Source: Bradyrhizobium sp. ORS 278
GTDB lineage: Bacteria > Pseudomonadota > Alphaproteobacteria > Rhizobiales > Xanthobacteraceae
Assembly (NCBI RefSeq): GCF_000026145.1
Contig: NC_009445.1
Span: 1,984,001 to 2,048,000 of the forward strand
Length of the DNA: 64,000 nt
Reading direction: 5' to 3'
Part shown: positions 53,757-64,000 of the stretch, piece by piece
How positions within the stretch are numbered: position 1 is the first letter of the stretch
How the letters are laid out: each line of letters starts with the position of its first letter
Program-made: the position numbers and the translations under genes
Notes under the pieces: generated by a model
The model's database searches: none
What the model saw: only the letters and a program-made list of their open reading frames with translations
What the model was told of the DNA's origin: nothing

Positions 53757-53902
53757 CGCAGCTCCCGCTCCACCTCTCCCGCTTGCGGGGGAGGTTGTAT
53801 CGCATCGTCAGATGCGATGCGGGTGGGGGGCTCTATCTTCGCGGGCAGTCCGACTCGTGGCGCCCGCACCCCGACCCTCCCCCGCAGGCGGGGGAGGGAG
53901 CA
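53757..53902. repeat. Palindromic repeat inside the glp operon
   Basis: CTCCCGCTCCACCTCTCCCG begins the left part, which folds locally (CTCCCGC-TTGC-GGGGGAG), and the right part near 53877-53900 (CCTCCCCCGCAGGCGGGGGAGG) forms a second hairpin; an inner GCATCGTCAGATGC-type hairpin lies at 53802-53815. It separates glpQ from glpU within one operon and could stabilise or stall the transcript. Confidence 0.6.
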
Positions 53903-53926
53903 CATCACCGCCTGGAGTGACTAGCC

Positions 53927-54256
53927 ATGGACAGCATTGCATGGATGGCCTGGACGCTGCCGACGGCGATCTTCTTCGCCGCTCTGGCCTGCACGCTCGC
54001 CGTCATGACCCTGCTTGCCGCGCGCTATCCGGAGGCCGAGCGGGTCGGCGTGTTGCGGATTCCGACAACGCGCGGCGACCGGCTGTTCATCTCGCTGATC
54101 CTGGCCGCCGTGATCCATCTGGCCTGGATCGGCTTGGTCGGGACCGATACGATTGCGACCTTGCCGCTCGGCGAGGAAGGGTTTGAGGTCTCGAGCCTGT
54201 GGCTCGCGACCGCAATTTCGCTTGCGTCAGCCGTTGCGATCTTTCGCACCGTCTGA
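53927..54256 (+). CDS. glpU: Small membrane protein of the glycerol importer operon (DUF2160, GlpU-like)
   Basis: A 109-aa protein with three hydrophobic helices: AWTLPTAIFFAALACTLAVMTLLAA, LFISLILAAVIHLAWIGLVG and LWLATAISLASAVAIFRTV. YPEAERVGVLRIPTTRGDRLFI between helices 1 and 2 is the DUF2160 signature, found almost only in glycerol ABC operons between the permease and binding-protein genes. It likely helps or regulates the GlpPQ complex. Its exact role is unknown. Confidence 0.88.
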   Translation: MDSIAWMAWTLPTAIFFAALACTLAVMTLLAARYPEAERVGVLRIPTTRGDRLFISLILAAVIHLAWIGLVGTDTIATLPLGEEGFEVSSLWLATAISLASAVAIFRTV

Positions 54257-54328
54257 CCCAAGCGATTGAAGGGCAGATCCGGGACAAACCCGGACCTGGG
54301 GTACGTCTGTCGCTGCAAGGAGGAAACC

Positions 54329-56125
<1,797 letters not shown>

Positions 56126-56172
56126 GCGGTTTCACAATGATCGCCCGGCTCGGCCGGGCGGTCCCCTCCTTG

Positions 56173-56202
56173 AGGCCGGGAGCAATCCCGGCCTTTTCTT
56201 TT
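56173..56202 (+). terminator. Rho-independent terminator of the glp operon
   Basis: AGGCCGGGA (56173-56181) pairs with TCCCGGCCT (56186-56194) around GCAA, followed by the T-rich run TTTTCTTTT. A textbook terminator 48 bases after glpV. A second hairpin (GCCCGGCTCGGCCGGGC) lies just before it. Confidence 0.88.
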
Positions 56203-56455
56203 GTGGCAATGCGATCAGCTCTCGTTCCATCCGGGAATTCTTCCCGGTTCACTGGGGACAACTTCCACGCCGCAAACGCCTTGAAGCCGATCGGGACAGG
56301 CGGCACTCTTTTCTTCGGCGATTGTCGCGATCTTCGCCGCGACTTCGCCCCAACGACGCGAAACAACAAGGCCTCGACACGCTCCGACGTCGCGCGATGC
56401 GATCTGCGCGGAGATCGTGATCACCAATCGACGAGGCCATCGAGGGAGTACGGCC

Positions 56456-57232
<777 letters not shown>

Positions 57233-57235
57233 GGC

Positions 57236-57657
<422 letters not shown>

Positions 57658-57661
<4 letters not shown>

Positions 57662-58581
57662 GCGTCCTGGCGCTCGATCCGTTCGACCACGAGGAGCGCC
57701 GCGAGCGGACGTTATGGACGATCGCCGCGATCGCGGTGGGGTCACTGCATGTCGGGCTCGCGGTCGGCTATTTGTTGCTGCGTCCCGCGCCGCAGGGGCG
57801 CGCGCAGGCTGATGCCTTCGATGTCGTTTTCACGCCGGCCGTCGTGAACGAGCCGGCGCCGATAGCGCAGGAGACGCCCGCCGAATCGGCGCCGCCAACC
57901 GAGCCTCCGAAGGAGGAGCCGGCGAAGGACGAACCGGTCGCGCGCGAGGCCATCGCGGAGCCGGTGCCGCAAGTGCAGCCTGAGCCCGAGCCGCAGGTGA
58001 CGGCACAGCCGGAGGCGGTCCCGCAAGCCGAGCCGCAGGTCGCGTTGGCTCCTGAGCCGCCGCGTGCCGACGACGTCGTGCCGCCGCCATCGCCGAAGCC
58101 GATCGAAGCGAAGCCGCCGGAGCCGAAGCCGGCTCCCAGTCCCGAACGTGTCGAACACAAGCCGGTGGAGAAGAAGGAAACCAAGGAGAAGGCCGAGAGG
58201 AAGCCTCCGCCGCCGAAGCCGGTTGCGGCTCCGGCGAGCCGGCCTTCGCGTGTCGCGCTGGCGCCCAATGCAGGCGAGGATAGCGAAGGTTCGCGCGAGG
58301 GGCAGGCGAACTGGAACAGCCAGGTGCGAGCGAGCATTGCCCGCGCCGCGAGCTATCCATCCGACGGCAACGGTGCGAGCGGCACGGCGACCGTGACGGT
58401 CGTGATCGACCGCAATGGTCGACTGCTGTCACGGCGCCTTGCCGGCAGCTCCGGCTCGCCCGCGCTTGATCGAGCGGCACTGTCGATCGTGGAGCGCGCC
58501 GCACCGTTCCCGCGCTTTCCCCCGGTGATGCGGCAGGCGCAAGAAGCGCTCAACGTTCCGCTACATCTGCGTCAGCGTTGA
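57658..58581 (+). CDS. tonB: Energy transducer TonB
   Basis: A 307-aa protein from GTG 57658. One N-terminal helix (LWTIAAIAVGSLHVGLAVGYLLL) with the His in the helix that contacts ExbB/D, then a long Pro/Glu/Lys-rich periplasm-spanning linker (about 55-205), then the TonB C-terminal domain (about 220-307) with ASYPSDGNGASGTATVTVVIDRNGRLLSRRLAGSSGSPALDRAALS. It transmits proton-motive force to TonB-dependent receptors such as the one at 62198. Confidence 0.95.
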
Positions 58582-58608
58582 GCGCCGCGTCCCGCCCGCG
58601 CGCGTCGC

Positions 58609-58950
58609 CTATTTCGAGCACTCGGTCAGATCGGTATCGCGCACGACGAACTGCGCGCCTTCCTTGAGCTCGATGTTCTTGGCGACGCAGGTGCGGCCGC
58701 CTTTTTCCGACAGCTTGATGTCGTAGCGGCCGGACTTCACGCCGACCAATGTCATGCGCTCATTGTGGTCGACCTCGCCCTCGTCGTCGTTCTTGCACTG
58801 GTCCGCGCTCCAGCTCTTGGTGCCGGCGGCGGCGAGGTACATCTTCACGATGGTCTGGCCGGTGCGATTGAGGAAGCGCGGGCCGTCCTCCGCCGAGGCG
58901 GCAGAGCCGGCCAATGTGAGAAGGGCGCAGGCGGTGACGAGGCGACGCAT
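58609..58950 (-). CDS. Small exported protein, unknown function
   Basis: A 113-aa protein from ATG 58950. Signal peptide MRRLVTACALLTLAGSAASA, mature part beginning EDGPRFLNRTGQTIVKMYLA. The mature protein has three Cys (QCKND, RTCVAKN and ECSK) and a beta-rich pattern, GVKSGRYDIKLSEKGGRTC. Similar small periplasmic proteins occur in Bradyrhizobium; I know no function. It is convergent with tonB and followed upstream by the outer-membrane-like gene at 58999. Confidence 0.7.
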   Translation of the reverse strand: MRRLVTACALLTLAGSAASAEDGPRFLNRTGQTIVKMYLAAAGTKSWSADQCKNDDEGEVDHNERMTLVGVKSGRYDIKLSEKGGRTCVAKNIELKEGAQFVVRDTDLTECSK

Positions 58951-58998
58951 GACAAGTGTCCTCTTGTGATGATTGAGCACGGGTTGAGGGGCGCTGGA

Positions 58999-59889
58999 TC
59001 AGAAATCCTTGCCGATGCTGGTCTTGAGCGCGAGGCCGCGCGAGGCGTTGGTCAGGCCGTAGCCGACGCCGAAGCTGAACTCGAAGCCTTTGAACTTCGT
59101 ATCGGCCACCGCATAGAGCGTCTGCATCTGCTGGTGCCAGGGAAGAATGTGTCCGAATGGTCCAAGATTGGAGAAATGCTCAATGCCGACGGTCCAGCGG
59201 TCGCTGAGACGCTTGACGAAACGCACCGACGGCTCGAAGGCCGAGCCGGCGCCGTCGATGCCGAAAGTCATGTTGGCGTTGAAGATCAACTGATAGTCGT
59301 TGGGAAGGTTGACGCCGACGATCGGCGTGAACATCTGCGCGACCCGCGGATTGGCCTCCTGCACGAAGCGGGGCGCGCCGGGCTGGCGGGCGCCGGCCTT
59401 GTTCGCCACCCAGAGATCCGGCGTGAGCCCGCCTTGCGGTGCGAGGATCGTTCGCGACACCAGGCCGACGAACACCGTGCGCTCGAGCCGGTCGCCCTGG
59501 ATGAAGGTCTGGCGAATGGTGACGCCGCCGGACTGGAATGAGTAGCCGGGCACGCCATTGTCCATGACGTTGCCGAGCGCCATCGGAACGTTGGTGCGCG
59601 CAAAAGCGTAGGGCGACGTCAGCGCGATCTCGTACCATTCCGTTGGCGAGTAGCCGATCTCGGTCTCACCCGTGACGGCGCGCTGCGGCACGCGCTGGCC
59701 GCCGTTCTGCTGCGGCGGATTGAAGGTGGTGACGTAGCCGAAACGTTGCTCGACCTGGAAATGCCCCGGCGAGGCAGGATCATTGCCCTGGATCTCTTCG
59801 GCAACGGCCGTGAACGGCGACAGCAGCGCGGCGCCGGCGATCGCACTGCAGCCCCATCGTCTCGCCCGTGTGTGCTCTGTCGACGGCAT
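58999..59889 (-). CDS. Outer-membrane beta-barrel protein, unknown function
   Basis: A 296-aa exported protein. The signal peptide is the first 30 residues (AIAGAALLSPFTAVA-EE). The mature part shows alternating hydrophobic strands with aromatic ends, for example FQVEQRFGYVTTFN, TEIGYSPTEWYEIALTSPYAF, FVGLVSRTILAP and FEFSFGVGYGLTN. It ends in GKDF, the C-terminal Phe recognised by the BAM complex. It may be a small porin-like or 'transporter-family' barrel. It is in the same direction as the small exported gene after it (49-base gap). Confidence 0.75.
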   Translation of the reverse strand: MPSTEHTRARRWGCSAIAGAALLSPFTAVAEEIQGNDPASPGHFQVEQRFGYVTTFNPPQQNGGQRVPQRAVTGETEIGYSPTEWYEIALTSPYAFARTNVPMALGNVMDNGVPGYSFQSGGVTIRQTFIQGDRLERTVFVGLVSRTILAPQGGLTPDLWVANKAGARQPGAPRFVQEANPRVAQMFTPIVGVNLPNDYQLIFNANMTFGIDGAGSAFEPSVRFVKRLSDRWTVGIEHFSNLGPFGHILPWHQQMQTLYAVADTKFKGFEFSFGVGYGLTNASRGLALKTSIGKDF

Positions 59890-60164
59890 TGTCCCCGCAC
59901 TCCCTAATCAGATCAGCTAGCGACGCGGCGCGGCGAAAACATGCGGCGGTCTCGGCTGAAAGGTGACGCGATTGGGAAACGATCATTTGCTGATTGCCGC
60001 ATTCCCCCGGCTGAGCCTGCGCTTCGGCGACGATAGGGACGTTTTGGCAAGTCGAACGGGAGTTTTTGACCGACAGATTATGGCTGCCGATTCGCGAATG
60101 AATCTCATCGCCGCGATGAATGTGGCGGGTTGCAAACACATTGCCGTCACAGAGCGAAGAAAAC

Positions 60165-60548
60165 ATGCGCTGCAACATCAGCCGAAGAATGGACGCGCCC
60201 GTGCTTCAATCAACCAACTCTCGTTGTCGCTCGTCCGTCCGACCGCTGCGGCGGCCCGTGCTCGTCGTATGCGGGCTTGCTGTCCTGCTGCTATCGAACG
60301 ATGGCGCATTCGCACGCGAGCGGTCGCTGCGGCAGGACTTCGAGACCTGGTGGAATCAGACCCAGGCAGGCAGCGGCGCGACGAAGACGAGCGCATCCCA
60401 CGAGACCAGACGCCGCGTCGCGAAACGTGGACGTGGTGCCGTCAACGAGGCTCACGCCGAGGCCCGCCGAGCCGGCACAGCCGACCCCGACGTGGCTCCT
60501 CGCCGCGACCGGCCCGGGACCTACTTCCTGCATGGACCGAGGTTCTGA
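60165..60548 (+). CDS. Small exported hypothetical protein
   Basis: A 127-aa frame (ATG 60165; ATG 60189 is also possible). The hydrophobic stretch PVLVVCGLAVLLLSNDGAFA followed by RERSLRQDFETWW looks like a signal peptide with an AFA cleavage site. The mature part is basic, rich in Ala/Arg and probably disordered. No domain recognised, so support rests on the signal peptide and codon pattern. The 275-base gap before it shows no other feature. Confidence 0.45.
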   Translation: MRCNISRRMDAPVLQSTNSRCRSSVRPLRRPVLVVCGLAVLLLSNDGAFARERSLRQDFETWWNQTQAGSGATKTSASHETRRRVAKRGRGAVNEAHAEARRAGTADPDVAPRRDRPGTYFLHGPRF

Positions 60549-60734
60549 TCCCGATCGTTCGGTCGGCAAATTCCCGGTCGCTGGCCGTCTTGCACTTGCG
60601 AAATCGTGCAGCCTGACCTAGGTGAAGCCCGGCGCGTCTTATTGACCTCGAAACCTGCAACGGACGCGCGCGTTGTTTGCCCGCACCATTCATCGCCGCC
60701 CCCGATCGGACGGCGGAGACAAAGGATCAAATCG

Positions 60735-61130
60735 ATGAATTGGAAACTGATCATGACGGCGGCCGCTGTCGGCATGGTCGCGATCGTCGGCACGTCGACG
60801 ATGGCGACGAGCGCTCCGGCTTCTTCCAAGCTGCTGACGTCGATCGATCCCGACAAGGACGGCACCGCCGACCTCAGCGAGGTCCGCGCCGCCGCGGGCG
60901 CGCTGTTCGACAAGCTCGATCGCGATCACGACGGCACGCTCGATGCCAAGGAGCTGCGTGGCCGTGTCTCGGCCAAGGACCTCAAGGCCGCGGATCCCGA
61001 CAATGACGGCACCTTGACCAAGGACGAGTATCTCGCGCTCGTCGAGAGCCGCTTCAAGGCTGCCGATCCGGACAATGACGGCACGCTCGACTCCAAGGAG
61101 TTGAAGAAGGTCGCCAAGTTGCTGAAGTAA
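60735..61130 (+). CDS. Exported calcium-binding protein with four EF-hands
   Basis: A 131-aa protein from ATG 60735 (AAAGGATCAAATCG upstream). Signal peptide to about residue 28 (STMATSAPA). Four complete EF-hand loops follow: DPDKDGTADLSE, DRDHDGTLDAKE, DPDNDGTLTKDE and DPDNDGTLDSKE, each with D at 1, 3 and 5 and an acidic residue at 12. It should bind up to four Ca2+ in the periplasm and may buffer calcium or sense it. A terminator follows. Confidence 0.9.
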   Translation: MNWKLIMTAAAVGMVAIVGTSTMATSAPASSKLLTSIDPDKDGTADLSEVRAAAGALFDKLDRDHDGTLDAKELRGRVSAKDLKAADPDNDGTLTKDEYLALVESRFKAADPDNDGTLDSKELKKVAKLLK

Positions 61131-61164
61131 CACCCGGTCCGCCTTGGACCGATCCGGCCGACAG

Positions 61165-61202
61165 AGGCCCGCGGCGAGAGATCGCTGCGGGCCTTTCGGT
61201 TT
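61165..61202 (+). terminator. Terminator after the EF-hand gene
   Basis: AGGCCCGC (61165-61172) pairs with GCGGGCCT (61187-61194); an inner GCGA-GAGA-TCGC stem extends it. The tail TTTCGGTTTG is partly T-rich. It is 34 bases beyond the EF-hand stop. Confidence 0.7.
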
Positions 61203-61253
61203 GAAGGACAACCTCTCCAAGCGCGACATGCCGCTCGCGCTCGCACTGGCATC

Positions 61254-61889
61254 TCACAAGCTTGGCCGTGACATCTCGACGGCCAGGCGCACGAGGTCGG
61301 GCAGGCTGCGCGCCCCGAGCTTCTGCCGCAGGCGGTAGGTCAGGTTGATGACCGTCTTGTAGCTGATCCCGAGCTGGTCGGCGATCGCCTGATAGGATTT
61401 CGCTTGTGCGAGCAGCGCAAGCGCCTGACGTTCGCGCGGGGTCAGCGACGTCTGCGCGGCCCCGTCGGCGTCCTGGCGCAGCATCGCGATCCGCATGGCG
61501 AGCTGGGGGTCGAGATAGGTTCCGCCCGTCCGCACCTGCTCGAGCGCTTTCGGCAGCTCCTGCGGCGGGGCGTCCTTTAGCAGATAGCCGCTGGCGCCGG
61601 CGTCGATCGCGGAGCGGACGATGCGCGGGTCGCCGAGCATGCTGAAGACCAGGATCCGGGCCTGCGGGTCGTGCGACCGCATCCGCTCGATCAGGCCGAT
61701 TCCGCCGAGGTCCTCGCCGCGAAGCCGCAGGTCGACGATAGCGGCATCCGGCTGTTCGCGCACATAGGCGGCATAGGCGCTCTCCGCGTCGTGCGCCTCG
61801 GTCAGGGTGCCGATCCCGGCCTCGTTCAGGAGCCAGCGGCAGGCGGTGATCACGACCGGGTGGTCATCGACGAGCAGAACACGATACAT
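61254..61889 (-). CDS. NarL/LuxR-type response regulator
   Basis: A 211-aa protein from ATG 61889. Receiver domain residues 1-118 with the acidic pair D8-D9, phospho-acceptor D53 (AAIVDLRL) and switch Lys in GYLLKD. A LuxR-type helix-turn-helix follows at about 145-205: LTPRERQALALLAQAKSYQAIADQLGISYKTVINLTYRLRQKLGA. No histidine kinase gene is adjacent. It is divergent from the TonB-dependent receptor gene, with two tandem GGGA-N6/7-TCCC sites between them, so it may control that receptor. Confidence 0.92.
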   Translation of the reverse strand: MYRVLLVDDHPVVITACRWLLNEAGIGTLTEAHDAESAYAAYVREQPDAAIVDLRLRGEDLGGIGLIERMRSHDPQARILVFSMLGDPRIVRSAIDAGASGYLLKDAPPQELPKALEQVRTGGTYLDPQLAMRIAMLRQDADGAAQTSLTPRERQALALLAQAKSYQAIADQLGISYKTVINLTYRLRQKLGARSLPDLVRLAVEMSRPSL

Positions 61890-62029
61890 CCGATAACGTC
61901 TCGCCCCTTTGGCGCCGTGAGCACCGCTATGTTCTATCAAACAGGTTCCGTTGCAAACCAGAACCGAGTGCGACAGTGCGGCCGAGCCGGGAAGAGACCT
62001 TGGCAAGATCGTCACAAGTTTCCGGATTC

Positions 62030-62064
62030 GGGAAAAATGTCCCTATCTCGGGAAGAATAATCCC
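62030..62064. promoter_or_regulatory. Tandem GGGA-N6-TCCC and GGGA-N7-TCCC inverted repeats
   Basis: GGGA-AAAATG-TCCC (62030-62043) and GGGA-AGAATAA-TCCC (62050-62064) are two inverted repeats about 20 bp apart, on the same helix face, embedded in a 19-base imperfect direct repeat (TCGGGAA.AAT...CCC). They lie in the 308-base gap between the response regulator and receptor genes. No cobalamin-type riboswitch motif is seen in the gap. Confidence 0.5.
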
Positions 62065-62197
62065 CATTGCGACAGTATTGGCCGCTGTCTACGAATGTTA
62101 CCGTTCGTATTGTGCGGGAATGGACCGGATCTGAAGCGGGCGGGGCTCAGGGGCGTGAGCTGGCTCCGGGCCGGTCGACAAGAAACTGGGGGACGTC

Positions 62198-64000
62198 TTG
62201 ACCAGGCTCTCGGCACTGAAAAGTGCTCTACTTGCGACGTGCGCGTTGCTGCCGACCGCTGTCTTCGCACAGCAGACCCTGCAGACCATCGAGGTCGTCG
62301 GCGTCTCGCCGGTGCAGGGCAGCGAGATGGCGAAAGACAAGATCCCCTCCAATGTCGAGACCATCGGGACGCGCGAGCTGGATCATAGCCGTGCCCCGTC
62401 GCTGCTCGACAATATCCTGCAATCGGTGCCCGGCGTCTCCTTGAGTGATCAGTCCGGCAATACGTTCCAGCGCAATCTGGATTATCGCGGCCAGACCGCC
62501 TCGCCGGTGCTCGGCACGCCGCAGGGTATCGCCGTCTACCAGAACGGCACCCGCATCAACGAGGCGTTCGGCGACGTCGTCAACTGGGACCTGATCCCGG
62601 AGATGGCGATCGCGCGCATGACGCTGATGCCGAACAATCCGTTGTTCGGCCTCAACGCCACCGGCGGCGCGCTGTCGATCGAGATGAAGAACGGCTTCAC
62701 CTATCAGGGCGGCGAAGCGCAGCTGTTCGGCGGCTCGTTCGGCCGCATCCAGTCGGGCGCGCAGTATGGCTGGAACAACGGCACGTACTCGGCCTATATC
62801 GCGGCCGAAGGCGCCTATGACCGCGGCTGGCGCGACTTCTCATCGGCCTCGCAGATCCGGCGCATGTACGCTGATTTCGGCGCGCGCGGCGACACCACCG
62901 AATTCCATCTCTCCTTCACCGGCGCCGACAACAGGCTCGGCTCAGTCGCGGCGACGCCGATCGAGATGCTGAACAACCGCTGGTCCAGCGTCTACACCTG
63001 GCCGCAGTCGCTGCATCTTCAGATGCAGATGGTGCAGGCCAGCGCCAAATGGACGCCCAACGAGACCTGGACCTTGCAGGCCAACGGCTACTATCGCAAC
63101 TACAAGTCGGCGCGCGTGGACGGCAACGGCACGGATGCGCAGGCCTGCGACCTGGGAATCGGCCTCGACAATCAATTCTGCATCGGGGATGGTCAGACTC
63201 CGTTGAACCAGAACGTGCCGACGTTCAATACGTTGGCCGGCGATACGGCGCTCGGCCAGATCGACCGCAACAGCGTCAAGACCGACAGCTATGGCGGCTC
63301 GCTGCAGGCGACCTCGACGACGCAGCTGTTCGGCCATGACAACCATTTCGTCGTCGGCGCCAGCGTGGATCATGGCAACACCAACTTTGCGGCAACCTCC
63401 GAGCTCGGCACCATCGACAACAATCTGTTTGTGACCGGCCTCGGTGTGTTCGTCGACCAGCCCAACGCCGGCCTTGCGCCGGTCAATCTGAACGCCAAGA
63501 ACACCTATCTCGGCATCTACGCGACCAACACCTTCGACATCACCTCGCAGCTCGCCTTCACGGCCGGCGGCCGCTTCAACTGGGCCCAGATCAATCTGCG
63601 GGACCAGGGCGGAAACCTGCCGCTGCTGAACAGCAACAACAACTTCCAGCGCTTCAATCCGGTCGCCGGCTTCACCTACAAGTTCACGCCGAACATCACC
63701 GGATATGCCGGCTACTCCGAGGCCAACCGCGCGCCGACCCCGCTCGAGCTCGGCTGCTCGGACCCGAACAATCCCTGCCTGATCGACAACTTCCTAATCG
63801 CCGATCCGCCGCTGAAGCAGGTGGTGTCGCGCACCATCGAAGGCGGCCTGCGCGGCGAGATCTCCGGCGGCGCGTCCGCCTTTGCCGCGGCGCCGCCGCC
63901 CTATCGCAAGGCACCGATCAAGGCGGTGTCGGTCGATGACGGCTGGAAGCTGCGCTGGGGCCTCAGCCTGTTCCGCACCGAGAATTCCGACGACATCATC
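62198..64000 (+). CDS. TonB-dependent outer-membrane receptor (cut by window edge)
   Basis: At least 601 residues, open to the window end. TTG 62198 is the likely start, seven bases after TGGGGGA. Signal peptide about residues 1-25 (ATCALLPTAVFA-QQ), TonB-box-like region QTIEVVGVSP, plug domain about 40-170 (PSLLDNILQSVPGVSLSDQSG, then GTPQGIAVYQNGTRINEAFGD and NPLFGLNATGGALSIEMKNG), then barrel strands. No N-terminal signalling domain is present, so it is not a FecA-type transducer. The substrate, perhaps a siderophore or other large ligand, is unknown. The exbB-exbD-tonB genes lie 3.6 kb upstream. Confidence 0.92.
   Translation, partial: MTRLSALKSALLATCALLPTAVFAQQTLQTIEVVGVSPVQGSEMAKDKIPSNVETIGTRELDHSRAPSLLDNILQSVPGVSLSDQSGNTFQRNLDYRGQTASPVLGTPQGIAVYQNGTRINEAFGDVVNWDLIPEMAIARMTLMPNNPLFGLNATGGALSIEMKNGFTYQGGEAQLFGGSFGRIQSGAQYGWNNGTYSAYIAAEGAYDRGWRDFSSASQIRRMYADFGARGDTTEFHLSFTGADNRLGSVAATPIEMLNNRWSSVYTWPQSLHLQMQMVQASAKWTPNETWTLQANGYYRNYKSARVDGNGTDAQACDLGIGLDNQFCIGDGQTPLNQNVPTFNTLAGDTALGQIDRNSVKTDSYGGSLQATSTTQLFGHDNHFVVGASVDHGNTNFAATSELGTIDNNLFVTGLGVFVDQPNAGLAPVNLNAKNTYLGIYATNTFDITSQLAFTAGGRFNWAQINLRDQGGNLPLLNSNNNFQRFNPVAGFTYKFTPNITGYAGYSEANRAPTPLELGCSDPNNPCLIDNFLIADPPLKQVVSRTIEGGLRGEISGGASAFAAAPPPYRKAPIKAVSVDDGWKLRWGLSLFRTENSDDII

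Noticed and set aside
61890..62197. Possible cobalamin riboswitch before the TonB-dependent receptor
   Set aside because: No B12-box (GCCACTG-like) or other conserved riboswitch core was found; the structure is better described as tandem operator-like repeats.

Overview
The window reads as chromosomal DNA of a high-GC alphaproteobacterium, most likely Bradyrhizobium or a close relative. The support is the glpSTPQUV-type glycerol ABC operon, EcfG-type general stress promoters, several families of dispersed palindromic intergenic repeats, and the style of the small conserved proteins. No rRNA, tRNA, CRISPR array or intact insertion sequence was seen. The window opens inside a VOC/PhnB-like gene (minus strand) and closes inside a TonB-dependent receptor gene (plus strand).

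Layout, 1-13 kb: two secreted proteins, one with an M23-like domain that lacks a catalytic His. A large minus-strand gene joins a MocR-type regulator to a MOSC domain and a rubredoxin, and stands divergent from an orphan urea/amide-binding protein (urtA-like). Next come a deletion scar (DUF1992 fragment against the 3' end of a group II intron) and a Rieske oxygenase cluster (SnoaL-like protein, oxygenase, FCD-GntR regulator, reductase), then a small lipoprotein-like gene. 12-25 kb: a MetE-like protein, acetate kinase, a GMC oxidoreductase, a divergent hemC facing hemE, a small EcfG-promoted gene, a Cache-PAS-GGDEF diguanylate cyclase, slyX, trhO and a gamma-glutamyltransferase-like gene. A 1-kb non-coding stretch with a strongly structured element follows.

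24-46 kb: FKBP isomerase, CsbD stress protein, His-rich cupin, a solitary TadG-like protein, MATE pump, autotransporter remnant, PMT-type mannosyltransferase, a hybrid histidine kinase with a plant-type ethylene-binding domain, an OmpA-like protein and a YcaQ-type glycosylase. Then come a TetR/hydrolase pair with matching operators, a DUF2809 protein, an MFS carrier and an RND efflux operon with its own TetR. 45-64 kb: flavin reductase-like protein, acyl-CoA thioesterase, then the glpR regulator and the glpD-glpS-glpT-glpP-glpQ-glpU-glpV operon for glycerol import and glycerol-3-phosphate oxidation (glpK is not in the window). The end holds exbB-exbD-tonB, two envelope proteins, a secreted four-EF-hand protein, a NarL-type response regulator and the divergent TonB-dependent receptor.

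The most interesting observations are the ETR1-like sensor with all seven checked ethylene-binding residues, the MocR-MOSC-rubredoxin fusion whose aminotransferase domain has lost its PLP lysine, the complementary defects in the two glycerol-transporter ATPases (one canonical and one degenerate ATP site predicted), the structured element at 23981-24086, and tandem operator-like sites between the response regulator and the TonB-dependent receptor.
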